A stretch of 64,000 nt of DNA from Leucobacter coleopterorum (GCF_011382985.1 NZ_CP049933.1:2666001-2730000), one strand, 5' to 3'; shown: positions 29,835-39,284, numbered from the stretch's first letter. Numbers and translations are program-made. Notes: generated by a model not told the origin, from the sequence alone.

Positions 29835-30173
29835 CTACAGGTGCAGAATCAACAACCCGATGGCATCGATCACGGCAATGACAAGCACGGATCCCGCCAC
29901 GCTAAAGGCAACCCGTGTAATAAACCCAACACGCTGTGCGGTGCCCAACTGCAACGCAAACGTCACAAGGGTGCTCGCCCCAATCGCAAACACAAGCCAA
30001 GAAAAACGCTCTTCGCCACGCACAAACACGGTTACGAGAACCCCGATCACCGCAGCAACAACCCACGCGGTCACAAGCCTAGGCACATACCAGGCCTGCA
30101 CATCCGCCATCTCCCAGGCGTCAACGTCCTCTGACTCGCTCACCTCGCCATTGTCGCACAGAGGGCTGTCCAT
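29835..30173 (-). CDS. Small three-helix membrane protein
   Basis: 112 residues from ATG 30173. A short acidic N terminus (CDNGEVSESEDVDAWEMADV) precedes helices LVTAWVVAAVIGVLVTVFV, FSWLVFAIGASTLVTFALQL and FSVAGSVLVIAVIDAIGLLIL. The frame is open to 30695, but that stretch is antisense to the response-regulator gene and not protein-like. AGGTG precedes the chosen start. It is the first gene of a two-gene unit with the DUF1345 gene and is divergent from the regulator at 30289. Function unknown. Confidence 0.65.
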   Translation of the reverse strand: MDSPLCDNGEVSESEDVDAWEMADVQAWYVPRLVTAWVVAAVIGVLVTVFVRGEERFSWLVFAIGASTLVTFALQLGTAQRVGFITRVAFSVAGSVLVIAVIDAIGLLILHL

Positions 30174-30288
30174 GGGCACCTGTTCCAGCAGCTCGCACTC
30201 GCGCGTAACGCTCTCGAAACACGGACACGCAATAGTTACAACCAAGCAATAGTATGGGGAATACGTCGTGCGAGAAGGGAGCGGGTTT

Positions 30289-30963
30289 ATGCAGCTGCTC
30301 TGCCTCACCGACCGGGATCCAGCAGATTCACTGCCCGGGCTGGACCTTCTTCCGCACGAGATTCGTACGTCGCCACTCTCACTACGCGTGCCAGAAACGA
30401 TGGCTGACCGCTTCGATGCGATCCTCATCGACGGCACTCTCGATCCTCGCCGCGCTCGCACCGCAAGCATGAGCCTGATCGATTCGACTGAGACCCCGCG
30501 GGTTGTCGTGCTCTCAGAGGTCGCGTTGCCAGTTCTCACGACCGATTGGGGAGTTCGGGATCTGCTGCTGCCGACAGCGAGCCCTGCGGAGATCGAACTC
30601 AGGCTTCGCCTGCTTGAGCGCCCATCCTTCGCCGACGAGACGCCCTCACCCGCGGTGCAGGCGGCGGGCGTGGTGATCGATGAGTCGAACTTCATCGCGA
30701 GGGTCTACGGCCGCACACTCGACCTGACCTACAAGGAGTTCGAGCTGCTTCACTTCTTAACGGGCCACCCCGGTCGAGTCTTCACTCGCGAGCAGTTGCT
30801 CAGCGAAGTGTGGGGCACCGATTATTTCGGCGGCACCCGCACGGTCGACGTGCACGTGCGACGCCTGCGCGCGAAGCTCGGTGACCACGAAGGGCTCATC
30901 AGCACCGTTCGCGGTGTTGGGTATGGATTTGCCCGCGCACGTTATGAGGAGACCACTGAATGA
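30289..30963 (+). CDS. OmpR/GlnR-like winged-helix response regulator with a degenerate receiver
   Basis: 224 residues. The N-terminal 110 residues have a receiver-like pattern with an Asp at 48 (DAILIDG), but lack the usual acidic pocket near the start and a clear Lys, as in atypical GlnR-type regulators. The C-terminal winged helix is typical: LDLTYKEFELLHFL (145-158), VFTREQLLSEVWG, TRTVDVHVRRLRAKLG and ISTVRGVGYGF. ATG 30289 has AAGGGAG 9 nt upstream and is preferred to GTG 30268. It overlaps mshD by 4 nt (ATGA), and mshD overlaps ppk, so it heads an operon with thiol and polyphosphate functions. No sensor kinase is nearby. Control of nitrogen or phosphate genes is possible but unproven. 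Confidence 0.8.
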   Translation: MQLLCLTDRDPADSLPGLDLLPHEIRTSPLSLRVPETMADRFDAILIDGTLDPRRARTASMSLIDSTETPRVVVLSEVALPVLTTDWGVRDLLLPTASPAEIELRLRLLERPSFADETPSPAVQAAGVVIDESNFIARVYGRTLDLTYKEFELLHFLTGHPGRVFTREQLLSEVWGTDYFGGTRTVDVHVRRLRAKLGDHEGLISTVRGVGYGFARARYEETTE

Positions 30964-31895
30964 CTTCCGTCCCCGCTTCCAGTGGTGATCTGGCGATTGC
31001 GCGAGCCATCATCGCCGCGGCCGAAGAGCACGACGGTGCCTCACCCGTCTCAGATCAGGCGATGCTCGCGGTCGCGCAGGGGCAGCGAGAGCTGATGCTG
31101 TTCGGTACCGATGCCGCGGAGCCCACCGCGGTCGGCATCGTTGGTGACGGTGAGGTTGACCTGGTTGTGCACCCAAAACACCGCGGGCACGGGATCGGTA
31201 CGGCCGCGCTCACCGAGCTTGTTGCGCGCGGTTCGGCGTCCACAGGTTCAGGATCCGGCAGTTCGGAATCGCTGCGCGCCTGGTCACACGGTGACAATCC
31301 CGCGGCTGACGCGATCCTCACAAGGACAGGATTTGCTCCGGTGCGCTCATTGTTTCGAATGGCGCTCGATCCCGACCTACTGCCGAGCGACGGCCGGGAT
31401 CCGGCCGCTCTCCCTGCGCCCGAGGGATTTGTGCTGCGCAACTACCGGGCGGGCAACGCCGCGGATGCCGCGGACTGGGTTCGTGTCAACGCCGCTGCCT
31501 TCGCCGACCACCCTGAGCAGGGTCGCATCACGGTCGCTGACTTCAATCTCATTACGCACGAAAACTGGTTCGATCCGGCCGATCTCTTTATTCTGGCGGG
31601 ACCCGGGGGCGTCGCAGCAGGATCAACCTGGATCAAAACGACCCCTGGCGAGAGTGAGCTCTACGCAATCGGAGTCCACCCAGATCACGCGGGCCACGGC
31701 CTCGGTCGTTACCTGCTCGACGTCACGCTGGCTCGCATGGCGCATCACCAGCCTGAACGAGTCACCCTCTACGTTGACGGCAACAACACCCGTGCTGTGA
31801 AGATGTACGAGGCCGCCGGGTTTAACATTGATTCACGCAGCCGGCAGTGGGAGCGACCGGCAATGTCAGTAGCTAATGCCAGAATGGATGCATGA
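30960..31895 (+). CDS. mshD: Mycothiol synthase
   Basis: 311 residues with two GNAT acetyltransferase domains. MshD acetylates Cys-GlcN-Ins with acetyl-CoA in the last step of mycothiol biosynthesis, the main thiol of actinobacteria. The first domain has VDLVVHPKHRGHGIGTAAL. The second has ESELYAIGVHPDHAGHGLGRYL and ends LYVDGNNTRAVKMYEAAGF, the MshD-like finish. Both acetyl-CoA loops (HRGHGIG, HAGHGLG) are intact. It overlaps the upstream regulator and the downstream ppk by 4 nt each. Confidence 0.93.
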   Translation: MTSVPASSGDLAIARAIIAAAEEHDGASPVSDQAMLAVAQGQRELMLFGTDAAEPTAVGIVGDGEVDLVVHPKHRGHGIGTAALTELVARGSASTGSGSGSSESLRAWSHGDNPAADAILTRTGFAPVRSLFRMALDPDLLPSDGRDPAALPAPEGFVLRNYRAGNAADAADWVRVNAAAFADHPEQGRITVADFNLITHENWFDPADLFILAGPGGVAAGSTWIKTTPGESELYAIGVHPDHAGHGLGRYLLDVTLARMAHHQPERVTLYVDGNNTRAVKMYEAAGFNIDSRSRQWERPAMSVANARMDA

Positions 31896-34015
31896 GCGAA
31901 CAGACGCGCGACGTTTCAGCCCGCGACAGCCTGCCCGCGGATCGGTACATTGACCGCGAGCTGAGCTGGCTTGCGTTTAACCAGAGGGTGCTCGAACTGG
32001 CTGAAGATCCAACGATCCCGCTGCTCGAACGAGCCAACTTTCTCGCCATCTTCGCATCGAATCTCGACGAGTTCTTTATGGTGCGAGTCGCTGGCCTCAA
32101 ACGCCGAATCGTTACCGGCCTCGCGGTGCCGACCAACGTTGGCCGCGCACCCACCGACGTGCTCGAAGACATCAACCGTACCGCCTACGAACTGCAGCTG
32201 CGGCACGCCCGCTGCTTTGTCGATCAGGTGCAACCCGCGCTGGCAGAGGCCGGGGTTCGGATCGTCGAGTGGGAGCAGCTCGACAAGGCTGATCGCGAGA
32301 TCTTGACCGGCTACTACGAGCAGAACATCTACCCGGTGCTCATGCCGCTCGCAGTTGATCCGGCTCACCCCTTCCCCTACATTTCGGGTCGCGCGCTCAA
32401 CTTGTCGATTCGGGTGCGCAACCCGCGCACCGACAAGATTGAGTTCGCTCGATTGAAGGTGCCGCAGATGATCCCTCGTTATGTACGGGTGGATCGGCGC
32501 GAGTCCGACGACAACGTTCGCTTCATTGCGCTCGAAGAGCTGATCGCGAACCAGCTCGATGGCCTCTTCCCAGGCATGGAAGTCATCGACGACCACGTCT
32601 TCCGAGTCACGCGCAACGAAGACATGGAGATCGAAGAGGACGAGACTGAGAACCTCATCCAGGCGCTCGAGAAAGAGCTGCTGCGGCGGCGCTTTGGCCC
32701 ACCGATTCGACTTGAGCTCTCCGACGACATGGACGAGGCGACACTCGAACTGCTCGTCTCAGAGTTCGATATCGACGAGCAGCAGGTGTACACGCTCCCC
32801 TCACCGCTCGATTTGAGTGGCCTGTTTGCGCTCGGTGGTGTGCAGCGCCCCGACCTCAAGTTCAAGCCGCACATTCCGGTAACGCACCCCAAGTTTCGCA
32901 AGAGCTCACCGAGTGAAAAGCCCGACATCTTTGCAGCCATCGCGCGCCGCGAAGTGCTGGTGCATCACCCCTACGAGTCGTTTGCGACGAGTGTGCAGGC
33001 TTTTGTTGAGCAGGCCGCCGCTGACCCTGACGTGCTTGCTATCAAACAAACCCTGTACCGCACCTCGGGCGACAGCCCCATTATCGCGGCACTCATCGCG
33101 GCGGCTGAGGCAGGCAAGCAGGTGCTCGCGCTTGTTGAGGTGAAGGCTCGTTTTGATGAGGAAGCGAATATCTCGTGGGCGCGCAAGCTCGAGCAGGCTG
33201 GCGTGCACGTGGTCTACGGTCTTGTCGGGCTGAAGACCCATTGCAAATTGGTGCAGGTCATTCGTCAAGAGGGTGGGCAGTTGAAGCACTACTGCCACAT
33301 CGGCACGGGCAACTACAACCCGAAGACCAGCCGCATCTACGAAGACTTTGGTCTGTTCACGACCTCGCCCGAGGTCGGCCGCGACGTCACAAAACTGTTC
33401 AACGTGCTCTCGGGGTACGCAATCGAAACGGACTACGACCGCCTGTTGGTTGCACCCCTGCAGCTGCGGGCTGGGCTGCTTGAGCGAATCGAGCGGGAGG
33501 CCGAAAACGCTCGCGCCGGATTGCCGAGTGGCATTAAACTCAAGGCCAACTCGATGGTCGACGAGGTCATTATCGACGCTCTCTACCTCGCTGGTCAGGC
33601 CGGTGTTCCCATCGAAATCTGGGTGCGCGGCATTTGCTCGATCCGCGCGGGCGTGCCAGGGCTCTCCGAGAACATCCAGGTGCGCTCGGTGCTGGGGCGT
33701 TACCTCGAACACTCGCGCATCTACGCGTTCGAGAACAACGGGGATCGCGAGGTGTTCATTGGCTCAGCCGATCTGATGCACCGCAACCTCGACCGCCGCA
33801 TTGAGGTGCTGGTGCGCATCATCGACCGCGAGCACCTCGGCCGCATCGATCGCTTCTTCGAGTTTGCGTTCAGCGACAACGTGTCGTCGTGGCGCATGCT
33901 GCCTGACGGCACGTGGCAGCGTCGGGTCATAAGCGAAGAGGGCGAGCTGCTGCCAGATCTGCAAGACCTCGTGATGCTCGACCGCACAGCCGCCGGTTCA
34001 AGGAGAGCCCGTTGA
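31892..34015 (+). CDS. ppk1: Polyphosphate kinase 1
   Basis: 707 residues, a normal PPK1 length. It reversibly polymerises the gamma phosphate of ATP into polyphosphate. N-terminal domain: YIDRELSWLAFNQRVLELA and NFLAIFASNLDEFFMVRV. Catalytic domains: ALIAAAEAGKQVLALVEVKARFDE, and HYCHIGTGNYNPKTSRIYED, whose histidine is autophosphorylated, then FIGSADLMHRNLDRRIEVLV. All are typical. It is embedded between mshD and a Nudix gene by 4-nt overlaps, and lies just upstream of pstSCAB, so phosphate storage and uptake are clustered. Confidence 0.97.
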   Translation: MSEQTRDVSARDSLPADRYIDRELSWLAFNQRVLELAEDPTIPLLERANFLAIFASNLDEFFMVRVAGLKRRIVTGLAVPTNVGRAPTDVLEDINRTAYELQLRHARCFVDQVQPALAEAGVRIVEWEQLDKADREILTGYYEQNIYPVLMPLAVDPAHPFPYISGRALNLSIRVRNPRTDKIEFARLKVPQMIPRYVRVDRRESDDNVRFIALEELIANQLDGLFPGMEVIDDHVFRVTRNEDMEIEEDETENLIQALEKELLRRRFGPPIRLELSDDMDEATLELLVSEFDIDEQQVYTLPSPLDLSGLFALGGVQRPDLKFKPHIPVTHPKFRKSSPSEKPDIFAAIARREVLVHHPYESFATSVQAFVEQAAADPDVLAIKQTLYRTSGDSPIIAALIAAAEAGKQVLALVEVKARFDEEANISWARKLEQAGVHVVYGLVGLKTHCKLVQVIRQEGGQLKHYCHIGTGNYNPKTSRIYEDFGLFTTSPEVGRDVTKLFNVLSGYAIETDYDRLLVAPLQLRAGLLERIEREAENARAGLPSGIKLKANSMVDEVIIDALYLAGQAGVPIEIWVRGICSIRAGVPGLSENIQVRSVLGRYLEHSRIYAFENNGDREVFIGSADLMHRNLDRRIEVLVRIIDREHLGRIDRFFEFAFSDNVSSWRMLPDGTWQRRVISEEGELLPDLQDLVMLDRTAAGSRRAR

Positions 34016-34965
34016 GCAAAGAGACTCTCGCTGCCGGCACTGTGTGCTGGAGGCGCGTGACGCTACCGAATGGCGGTACCCAGTTGATGGTGCTGCTGAT
34101 CCACCGCACCAAGCAGAAAGACGTGTCGTTTCCAAAGGGCAAGCTCGATCCTGGCGAGAGCATGCCCGAGGCCGCCGTGCGCGAGACCTGGGAAGAAACG
34201 GGGCTCTCGGTTGCGCTGGGTTCGCACCTCGGCACGATCCACTACGGCATCGGTGGCGGCAACAAAAAGACGGTTCAGTACTGGGCGGCAGAGGTAACAC
34301 CCGAAATGGCGCTGGCCTCGACCTTCACGCCAAACTCCGAGGTGCAGGCGCTTGAGTGGGTGCCGCTCGAGGCCGCACGCAAACGGCTGAGCTACAAGGC
34401 CGACCGCGAATTGTATGATGTCTTTCTTGAACTCGCTGCGCACGACCTGCTCGATACGTTCACCGTGACGTTTTTGCGGCATGCCAGAGCTGAGTCTCGC
34501 GGCGAACAGTTTCCCGTCGATTGCGAGCGGCCCCTCACTGAGACCGGCACAGTGCAGGCCGCGACCGTCGCGCACATCTTGGAATCCTTCGGCCCGCGCC
34601 GCATCTACTCGTCGACGGCAGTGCGCTGCCTTGAGACCGTTGCGCCACTTTCCGAGCGCACCAGCCGCAAGGTTCGCGCGAAAACCTCACTGAGCCAAGA
34701 TAACTGGGACACGGGCGACCTCGACGGTCTGCGCAAGCTCGTCGGAAAGATCGTCTCTCGCGGCAGCAACGTTGTCGTCTGCAGCCACCGGCCCGTGCTT
34801 CCCGACCTCGTGCGCGAATTAATACTCGCGACGGGCAGTCTGCCAGGCAAATATGTCGAGAAAGCGGCGGACATGCCACCGGCAGGTTTCTCGGTGTTTC
34901 ACCTGTCACGCACCCGCCCAGGGGCTGGCATCCTTGGTGTGGAGACTTACCCCCTGGAGCACTAG
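34012..34965 (+). CDS. mutT1: Nudix hydrolase fused to histidine phosphatase (MutT1-like)
   Basis: 317 residues. Residues 8-140 form a Nudix domain with a complete Nudix box, G43-x5-E49...R57-E58-T-W-E61-E62-T-G. From about 150 a histidine-phosphatase domain follows: VTFLRHARAESRG, PLTETGTVQAATVA, VVVCSHRPVLPDLV. This pairing is that of mycobacterial MutT1, which hydrolyses 8-oxo-(d)GTP and diadenosine polyphosphates. The start is TTG 34012, overlapping the ppk stop, with AGGAGAG 5-6 nt before it; the longer open frame lies inside ppk. Gene position suggests a link between nucleotide clean-up and polyphosphate metabolism. Confidence 0.9.
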   Translation: MSKETLAAGTVCWRRVTLPNGGTQLMVLLIHRTKQKDVSFPKGKLDPGESMPEAAVRETWEETGLSVALGSHLGTIHYGIGGGNKKTVQYWAAEVTPEMALASTFTPNSEVQALEWVPLEAARKRLSYKADRELYDVFLELAAHDLLDTFTVTFLRHARAESRGEQFPVDCERPLTETGTVQAATVAHILESFGPRRIYSSTAVRCLETVAPLSERTSRKVRAKTSLSQDNWDTGDLDGLRKLVGKIVSRGSNVVVCSHRPVLPDLVRELILATGSLPGKYVEKAADMPPAGFSVFHLSRTRPGAGILGVETYPLEH

Positions 34966-35028
34966 CAGCGGTTCCCGCCGAGAGGAGCACCAAGGCTGAG
35001 TCGCGGAATAGCGATCCCGAAGCCCCAC

Positions 35029-35050
35029 GTTCACTCGCTGTTCACCTCTT
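35029..35050 (+). promoter_or_regulatory. Pho box: two 11-bp direct repeats before pstS
   Basis: Units GTTCACTCGCT and GTTCACCTCTT are adjacent and in the same orientation, with the conserved GTTCAC core spaced by exactly 11 bp. This is the layout of PhoP sites in actinobacteria such as Streptomyces. It ends 88 nt before the pstS start, implying induction under phosphate limitation. Confidence 0.75.
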
Positions 35051-35138
35051 GGCAGACCTCAATACACCCAGCCTGTCTAGCTTGGAATGTGTGGCCAGTG
35101 TGGCCGCACATTTCATCAGCTCTCAGATTGGTTCTCAA

Positions 35139-36242
35139 GTGAAGCTTTCAACACTGATCAAGACCGCGGCTATCGGAAGCATTGCCGCGCTCGCACTCAC
35201 CTCTTGCGCCGCGAACGAGTCGTCCGCCAAGCCATCCGACGACACCAGCACTACTTCCTCCCTCTCTGGTGAGCTCATCGGTGCAGGTGCTTCGTCGCAG
35301 GGCTCCGCGCAAGAGGCCTGGATCTCTGGGTTCCAGACAGCAAACGAACAAGTCACCGTGAACTACGACCCCACGGGATCGGGTGCCGGGCGTGAGACCT
35401 TCCAGAAAGGCGCGAGTGCGTTTGCCGGCTCCGACCGAGCCTTCACCGTCGAAGAAATCGAGGCTGGCCCGTTCGAATCCTGCGCTGCCGACAGCGACAT
35501 CGTCGAGTTCCCGGCTTACATCTCGCCCATCGCGCTGATCTTCAACGTCGAGGGAGTCGACTCCCTGAAGCTTGACGCTTCAACCGTCGCGAAGATTTTC
35601 TCGGGCAAGATCACCAAGTGGAACGACCCGGCAATCGCGTCGCAAAACTCGGGCGCCACACTGCCAGACCAGAACATTGTTCCCGTGCACCGCTCCGATA
35701 AGTCGGGCACCACCGAGAACTTCACCGACTACCTCGCCGCAGCAGCGCCCGCCGACTGGGCGGCAGGGGCGATCGAAGAGTGGCCCACCGACCTGGGTGG
35801 CGAAGCAGCCCAGGGCACTTCAGGTGTGGTTGAGGCCGTGACCAACGGTGTCGGCACTATCGGTTACGCTGACGCGTCGCGCGCTGGTGATCTGTCCACC
35901 GTCGAGATCAAGGTTGGCGACAAGTACGTTGCATACTCACCCGAGGCAGCTGCAGCCATCGTCGATGCATCACCACTCGAAGAAGGCCGCAGCACCCACG
36001 ACCTGGCCATCAAGATTGACCGCACCAGCACCACTGATGGCACCTACCCGATCGTGCTCGTGAGCTACCTCATCGGTTGCCAGAACTACAAGGATGCAGC
36101 TCAGGCCGATCTCGTGAAGGCCTACTTCAACTACATCGTAAGCACCGAGGGTCAGGATCAGGCGGCCGAGGCCGCCGGCAGCGCCCCGATCTCGGATAAC
36201 CTGCGCAGCAAGGTGCAGGTCGCAATCGACGCGATCAAGTAG
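35139..36242 (+). CDS. pstS: Phosphate ABC transporter substrate-binding lipoprotein
   Basis: 367 residues from GTG 35139. It has a lipoprotein signal (MKLSTLIKTAAIGSIAALAL) and lipobox LTSC. The PstS fold is clear: ELIGAGASSQGSAQEAWISG, NYDPTGSGAGRETFQKGAS, FAGSDRAF, KIFSGKITKWNDPAI, VPVHRSDKSGTTENFTDYL. It captures phosphate outside the membrane for the PstCAB importer. The frame is open to 35049, but the extra residues precede the signal peptide. No good ribosome site is seen before the GTG, the weak point of the start call. It is preceded by the Pho box and followed by a hairpin that separates it from pstC. Confidence 0.95.
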   Translation: MKLSTLIKTAAIGSIAALALTSCAANESSAKPSDDTSTTSSLSGELIGAGASSQGSAQEAWISGFQTANEQVTVNYDPTGSGAGRETFQKGASAFAGSDRAFTVEEIEAGPFESCAADSDIVEFPAYISPIALIFNVEGVDSLKLDASTVAKIFSGKITKWNDPAIASQNSGATLPDQNIVPVHRSDKSGTTENFTDYLAAAAPADWAAGAIEEWPTDLGGEAAQGTSGVVEAVTNGVGTIGYADASRAGDLSTVEIKVGDKYVAYSPEAAAAIVDASPLEEGRSTHDLAIKIDRTSTTDGTYPIVLVSYLIGCQNYKDAAQADLVKAYFNYIVSTEGQDQAAEAAGSAPISDNLRSKVQVAIDAIK

Positions 36243-36258
36243 TTCTCGCTCCGCCTAG

Positions 36259-36300
36259 GTACGAGTCATAGCAGCTCACTCGAGATGCTATGACTCGTAC
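36259..36300 (+). terminator. 15-bp inverted repeat between pstS and pstC
   Basis: Arms GTACGAGTCATAGCA and its exact complement are separated by a 12-nt loop, 16 nt after the pstS stop. There is no U tract, so it is probably a partial terminator or a 3' stabiliser that lets pstS be expressed above pstCAB, a common need for a binding protein. Confidence 0.7.
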
Positions 36301-36343
36301 TTCGCGGAGGACGACCGTAGCCAACGACCACCGAAGGACACCA

Positions 36344-37269
36344 TTGACAACAGCTAAGCCAGTTCTGAGCCGAGGAGATCGTGTCTTCTCGCGCTCAGCA
36401 GTGTTTGCCGGGAGCATGATCCTCGTGACGCTCGCGGCCGTTGCCGCGTTTTTGATTGTGCAGAGCCTGCCCGCTTTCTTCGCGACAGGCGAGAACGCGA
36501 GCCTGCTCACCACCAATTTCTGGGCCTACGTGGGCCCCTGGTGTTCGGCACGGTCTGGGCCGCTACGCTGGCACTCATCATCGCTTTGCCACTCTCCATT
36601 GGCATCGCCCTCTTCATCTCGCACTACGCACCACGCAAGCTCGCGCAGGTTCTCGGCTACATTGTCGATCTACTCGCCGCGGTGCCCAGTGTGGTGTTTG
36701 GTTTGTGGGGTATTGGAGTGCTCTCCCCCGCTGCCCAACCGGTCTATGCCTGGTTGAACGATAACCTGGGCTGGATCCCGCTCTTTGGCGGTGTGGTCAC
36801 TGGCACGGGACGCACGATCCTCACCGCCGCCCTCGTGCTCGCGGTCATGATCCTGCCGATCATGACCGCCATCTGCCGCGAGGTCTTTCTTCAGGCGCCC
36901 GCGCTGCACGAAGAGGCCGCCCTCGCACTCGGCGCAACACGCTGGGAGATGATCCGCCTCGCGGTGCTGCCTTTCGGCCGCCCCGGCATCGTCTCGGCGG
37001 CCATGCTTGGTCTGGGTCGCGCACTCGGCGAGACAATGGCCGTCGCCATGGTGCTCTCGGCGACGGGTGTGGTGAGTTTCCGCCTCCTCACCTCAGAGAA
37101 CCCCTCAACCATCGCCGCAAACATTGCGCTCTCCTTCCCTGAGGCATACGGCGAAAACATCAACGTGCTGATTGCAACTGGTCTGATCCTCTTCATCGTC
37201 ACATTCTTGGTGAACGCGGTCGCTCGATGGATCGTGAGCCGCCGCGCCGAGTTCAACGGAGCTAACTAA
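36344..37269 (+). CDS. pstC: Phosphate ABC transporter permease PstC, frame broken near 36536
   Basis: About 308 residues repaired. The first helix ([20 protein letters not shown]) is in one frame up to FWAYVGP. One base is missing in the C run at 36535-36538, after which the frame continues [20 protein letters not shown]. The permease loop [21 protein letters not shown] (EAA motif, contact with PstB) is intact. ATG 36290 lies inside the pstS-pstC hairpin; TTG 36344 with AAGGA 7 nt before it is the better start. It forms the channel with PstA. The stop overlaps the pstA ATG (TAATG). Confidence 0.93.
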
Positions 37270-38344
37270 TGGCCATTACCGTTCGCCCCAGCGCCGCATC
37301 CACACTCGCGGGTAACCGTCTTTCCCGCAGCACCCCGTGGATGACCCTCGCGGCAAGCCTTGCCGCCGCGTTTGCCCTGTTCGGCCTCATCGCACTCGCC
37401 TCGGGCCAAGAGTTCTCACTCATCGGCGCAACCCTCACCGGGCTGCTCGCGTACCTGCTCATTATCTCGGTCCTCTCCGCCACCGTTGAGGGTCGACGCC
37501 AGACCATGGACCGCTTCATCACCGGCATTGTGACTGGCGCGTTTTTGCTGGCAATGGTGCCGCTGGTGTCGCTCGGGATCACGGTGATTGAAAATGGTCT
37601 CGCGCGTTTCGACGCTGAGTTCTTCACCTCCTCAATGCGCAACGTCACAGGTGAGGGTGGTGGTGCACTACACGCGATGGTCGGCACACTACTGATTACC
37701 CTTGCGGCAACTGTCATCTCCGTACCTCTCGGGCTCATGACCTCCATTTACCTGGTTGAGTACGGTCGAGGACGACTCGCCCGCATCATTACCTTCCTCG
37801 TTGATGTGATGACGGGTATTCCGTCGATCGTCGCGGGTTTGTTCGCCTACGCGGTGTTTGCGCTCTTTTTGGGCCCCGGCGTGCGCATGGGCATCATTGG
37901 CGCGGTCGCGCTATCGGTGCTCATGATCCCGGTGGTCGTTCGCTCAAGCGAGGAGATGCTTAGGCTGGTGCCGAACGAACTTCGTGAGGCCGCCTACGCG
38001 CTGGGAGTGCCCAAGTGGCGCACGATCCTGAAGGTGGTGTTGCCCACCTCAATCGCGGGCATTACGACGGGAATCATGCTCTCAATCGCCCGTGTGATCG
38101 GCGAGACCGCTCCGTTGCTCATTACCGCGGGCTTCACCGCTTCCATGAACTACGACCTGTTCAAAGACCGCATGCAATCACTTCCCGTGTACGTCTACAC
38201 ACAGTTCGCAAACCAGGGCAATCCGGCATTCGCGTTTCTCGACAGGGCATGGGCGGCGGCACTCCTGCTGATCCTCATCGTCATGGCGCTCAACCTTGCG
38301 GCCCGCCTCGTTGCTCGCAAGTTCGCCCCAAGACCGGCCGCTAG
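37269..38344 (+). CDS. pstA: Phosphate ABC transporter permease PstA, frame broken near 38328
   Basis: About 358 residues repaired. Several membrane helices surround the EAA loop ([22 protein letters not shown]), with the family segments [17 protein letters not shown] and [20 protein letters not shown]. As written, the frame runs straight into pstB. One base missing in the C run at 38326-38329 explains this: restored, the protein ends [12 protein letters not shown] and TAG at 38342-38344, a normal PstA C terminus. It starts in overlap with the pstC stop. It is the second half of the phosphate channel. Confidence 0.93.
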
Positions 38345-38369
38345 CTCTACCCGAAAGAAAGAACACAAT

Positions 38370-39149
38370 ATGTCGAAGCGCATCGAGGTTACCGACCTCA
38401 ACGTTTACTACTCCAAGTTTCTCGCGGTCGAGGGTGTCACGATGAACATCGAGCCCCGCAGCGTCACCGCGTTCATTGGGCCATCTGGCTGCGGCAAGTC
38501 CACCTTCTTGCGCACGCTCAATCGTATGCACGAGGCAATTCCGGGCGCGCGCGTGGAGGGTGAGGTGCTGCTCGACGGCGAAAACCTGTACGCGGCGGGC
38601 GTCGATCCCGTGCTCGTACGCCGCCAGGTCGGCATGGTGTTTCAGCGCCCCAATCCGTTTCCCACGATGTCAATCCGCGAGAACGTGCTCGCGGGTGTGC
38701 GGCTGAACAATCGCAAGATGTCAAAGTCGGACGCTGAAGAGCTGGTCGAGGGTTCGCTGCGCGGTGCAAACCTGTGGAACGAGGTGAAGGATCGGCTGGA
38801 CAAGCCGGGCTCCGGGCTCTCTGGCGGGCAGCAGCAGCGTCTCTGCATTGCGCGCGCGATCGCAGTTTCGCCCGAGGTGCTCCTGATGGATGAACCGTGT
38901 TCGGCTCTCGACCCGATCTCGACCCTCGCGATCGAGGATCTGATCGACGAACTGAAGCAGCAGTACACAATCGTGATCGTGACCCACAACATGCAGCAGG
39001 CCTCGCGGGTGTCGGATCGCACGGCGTTCTTCAATATCGCCGGCACCGGCAAGCCAGGCAAACTGATCGAGTACGACGACACCAGCACGATGTTCTCGAC
39101 GCCGTCAGTTCAGGCGACCGAGGACTATGTCTCTGGTCGGTTTGGGTAG
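38370..39149 (+). CDS. pstB: Phosphate ABC transporter ATP-binding protein
   Basis: 259 residues from ATG 38370. Walker A is GPSGCGKST, the Q loop lies in [19 protein letters not shown], the signature [14 protein letters not shown] is followed by Walker [14 protein letters not shown], and the switch histidine is in [11 protein letters not shown]. It ends with the PstB-typical [11 protein letters not shown]. It powers PstCA import of phosphate. The sequence reads as an in-frame fusion with pstA, but this follows from a lost base near 38328; the ATG has a purine-rich leader (CGAAAGAAAGAA). It is the last gene of the pst operon. Confidence 0.96.
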   Translation: MSKRIEVTDLNVYYSKFLAVEGVTMNIEPRSVTAFIGPSGCGKSTFLRTLNRMHEAIPGARVEGEVLLDGENLYAAGVDPVLVRRQVGMVFQRPNPFPTMSIRENVLAGVRLNNRKMSKSDAEELVEGSLRGANLWNEVKDRLDKPGSGLSGGQQQRLCIARAIAVSPEVLLMDEPCSALDPISTLAIEDLIDELKQQYTIVIVTHNMQQASRVSDRTAFFNIAGTGKPGKLIEYDDTSTMFSTPSVQATEDYVSGRFG

Positions 39150-39184
39150 CCGCTTTCGGGCACAAAAATACCGAGCCGCAGAAA

Positions 39185-39213
39185 CGCCTCTCGGCGGAAG
39201 GCCGCTCGAGGCG
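39185..39213. terminator. Possible weak terminator after pstB
   Basis: Arms CGCCTC/GAGGCG enclose an inner CGGC/GCCG pair in the gap between pstB and the convergent gene. No U tract follows in either direction, so the call is tentative. Confidence 0.3.
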
Positions 39214-39284
39214 GCAAAAATTGGAGCCCGGGGTTACTGCGGCCCGGCAGCTACGAGTTTAGCGCAGGATCAACCACGGCCCAA

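Noticed and set aside
29835-30695. 286-residue extended version of the small membrane protein
   Set aside because: The N-terminal 170 residues are antisense to the response regulator and not protein-like; ATG 30173 has a ribosome site.
37269-39149. Apparent in-frame PstA-PstB fusion protein of 626 residues
   Set aside because: A single missing base at 38326-38329 explains it; restored, PstA ends FAPKTGR-stop at 38344 and PstB has its own ATG at 38370.
39216-39250. tRNA-like GGGCTCCA end near pstB
   Set aside because: No cloverleaf can be drawn; D, anticodon and T arms are absent.
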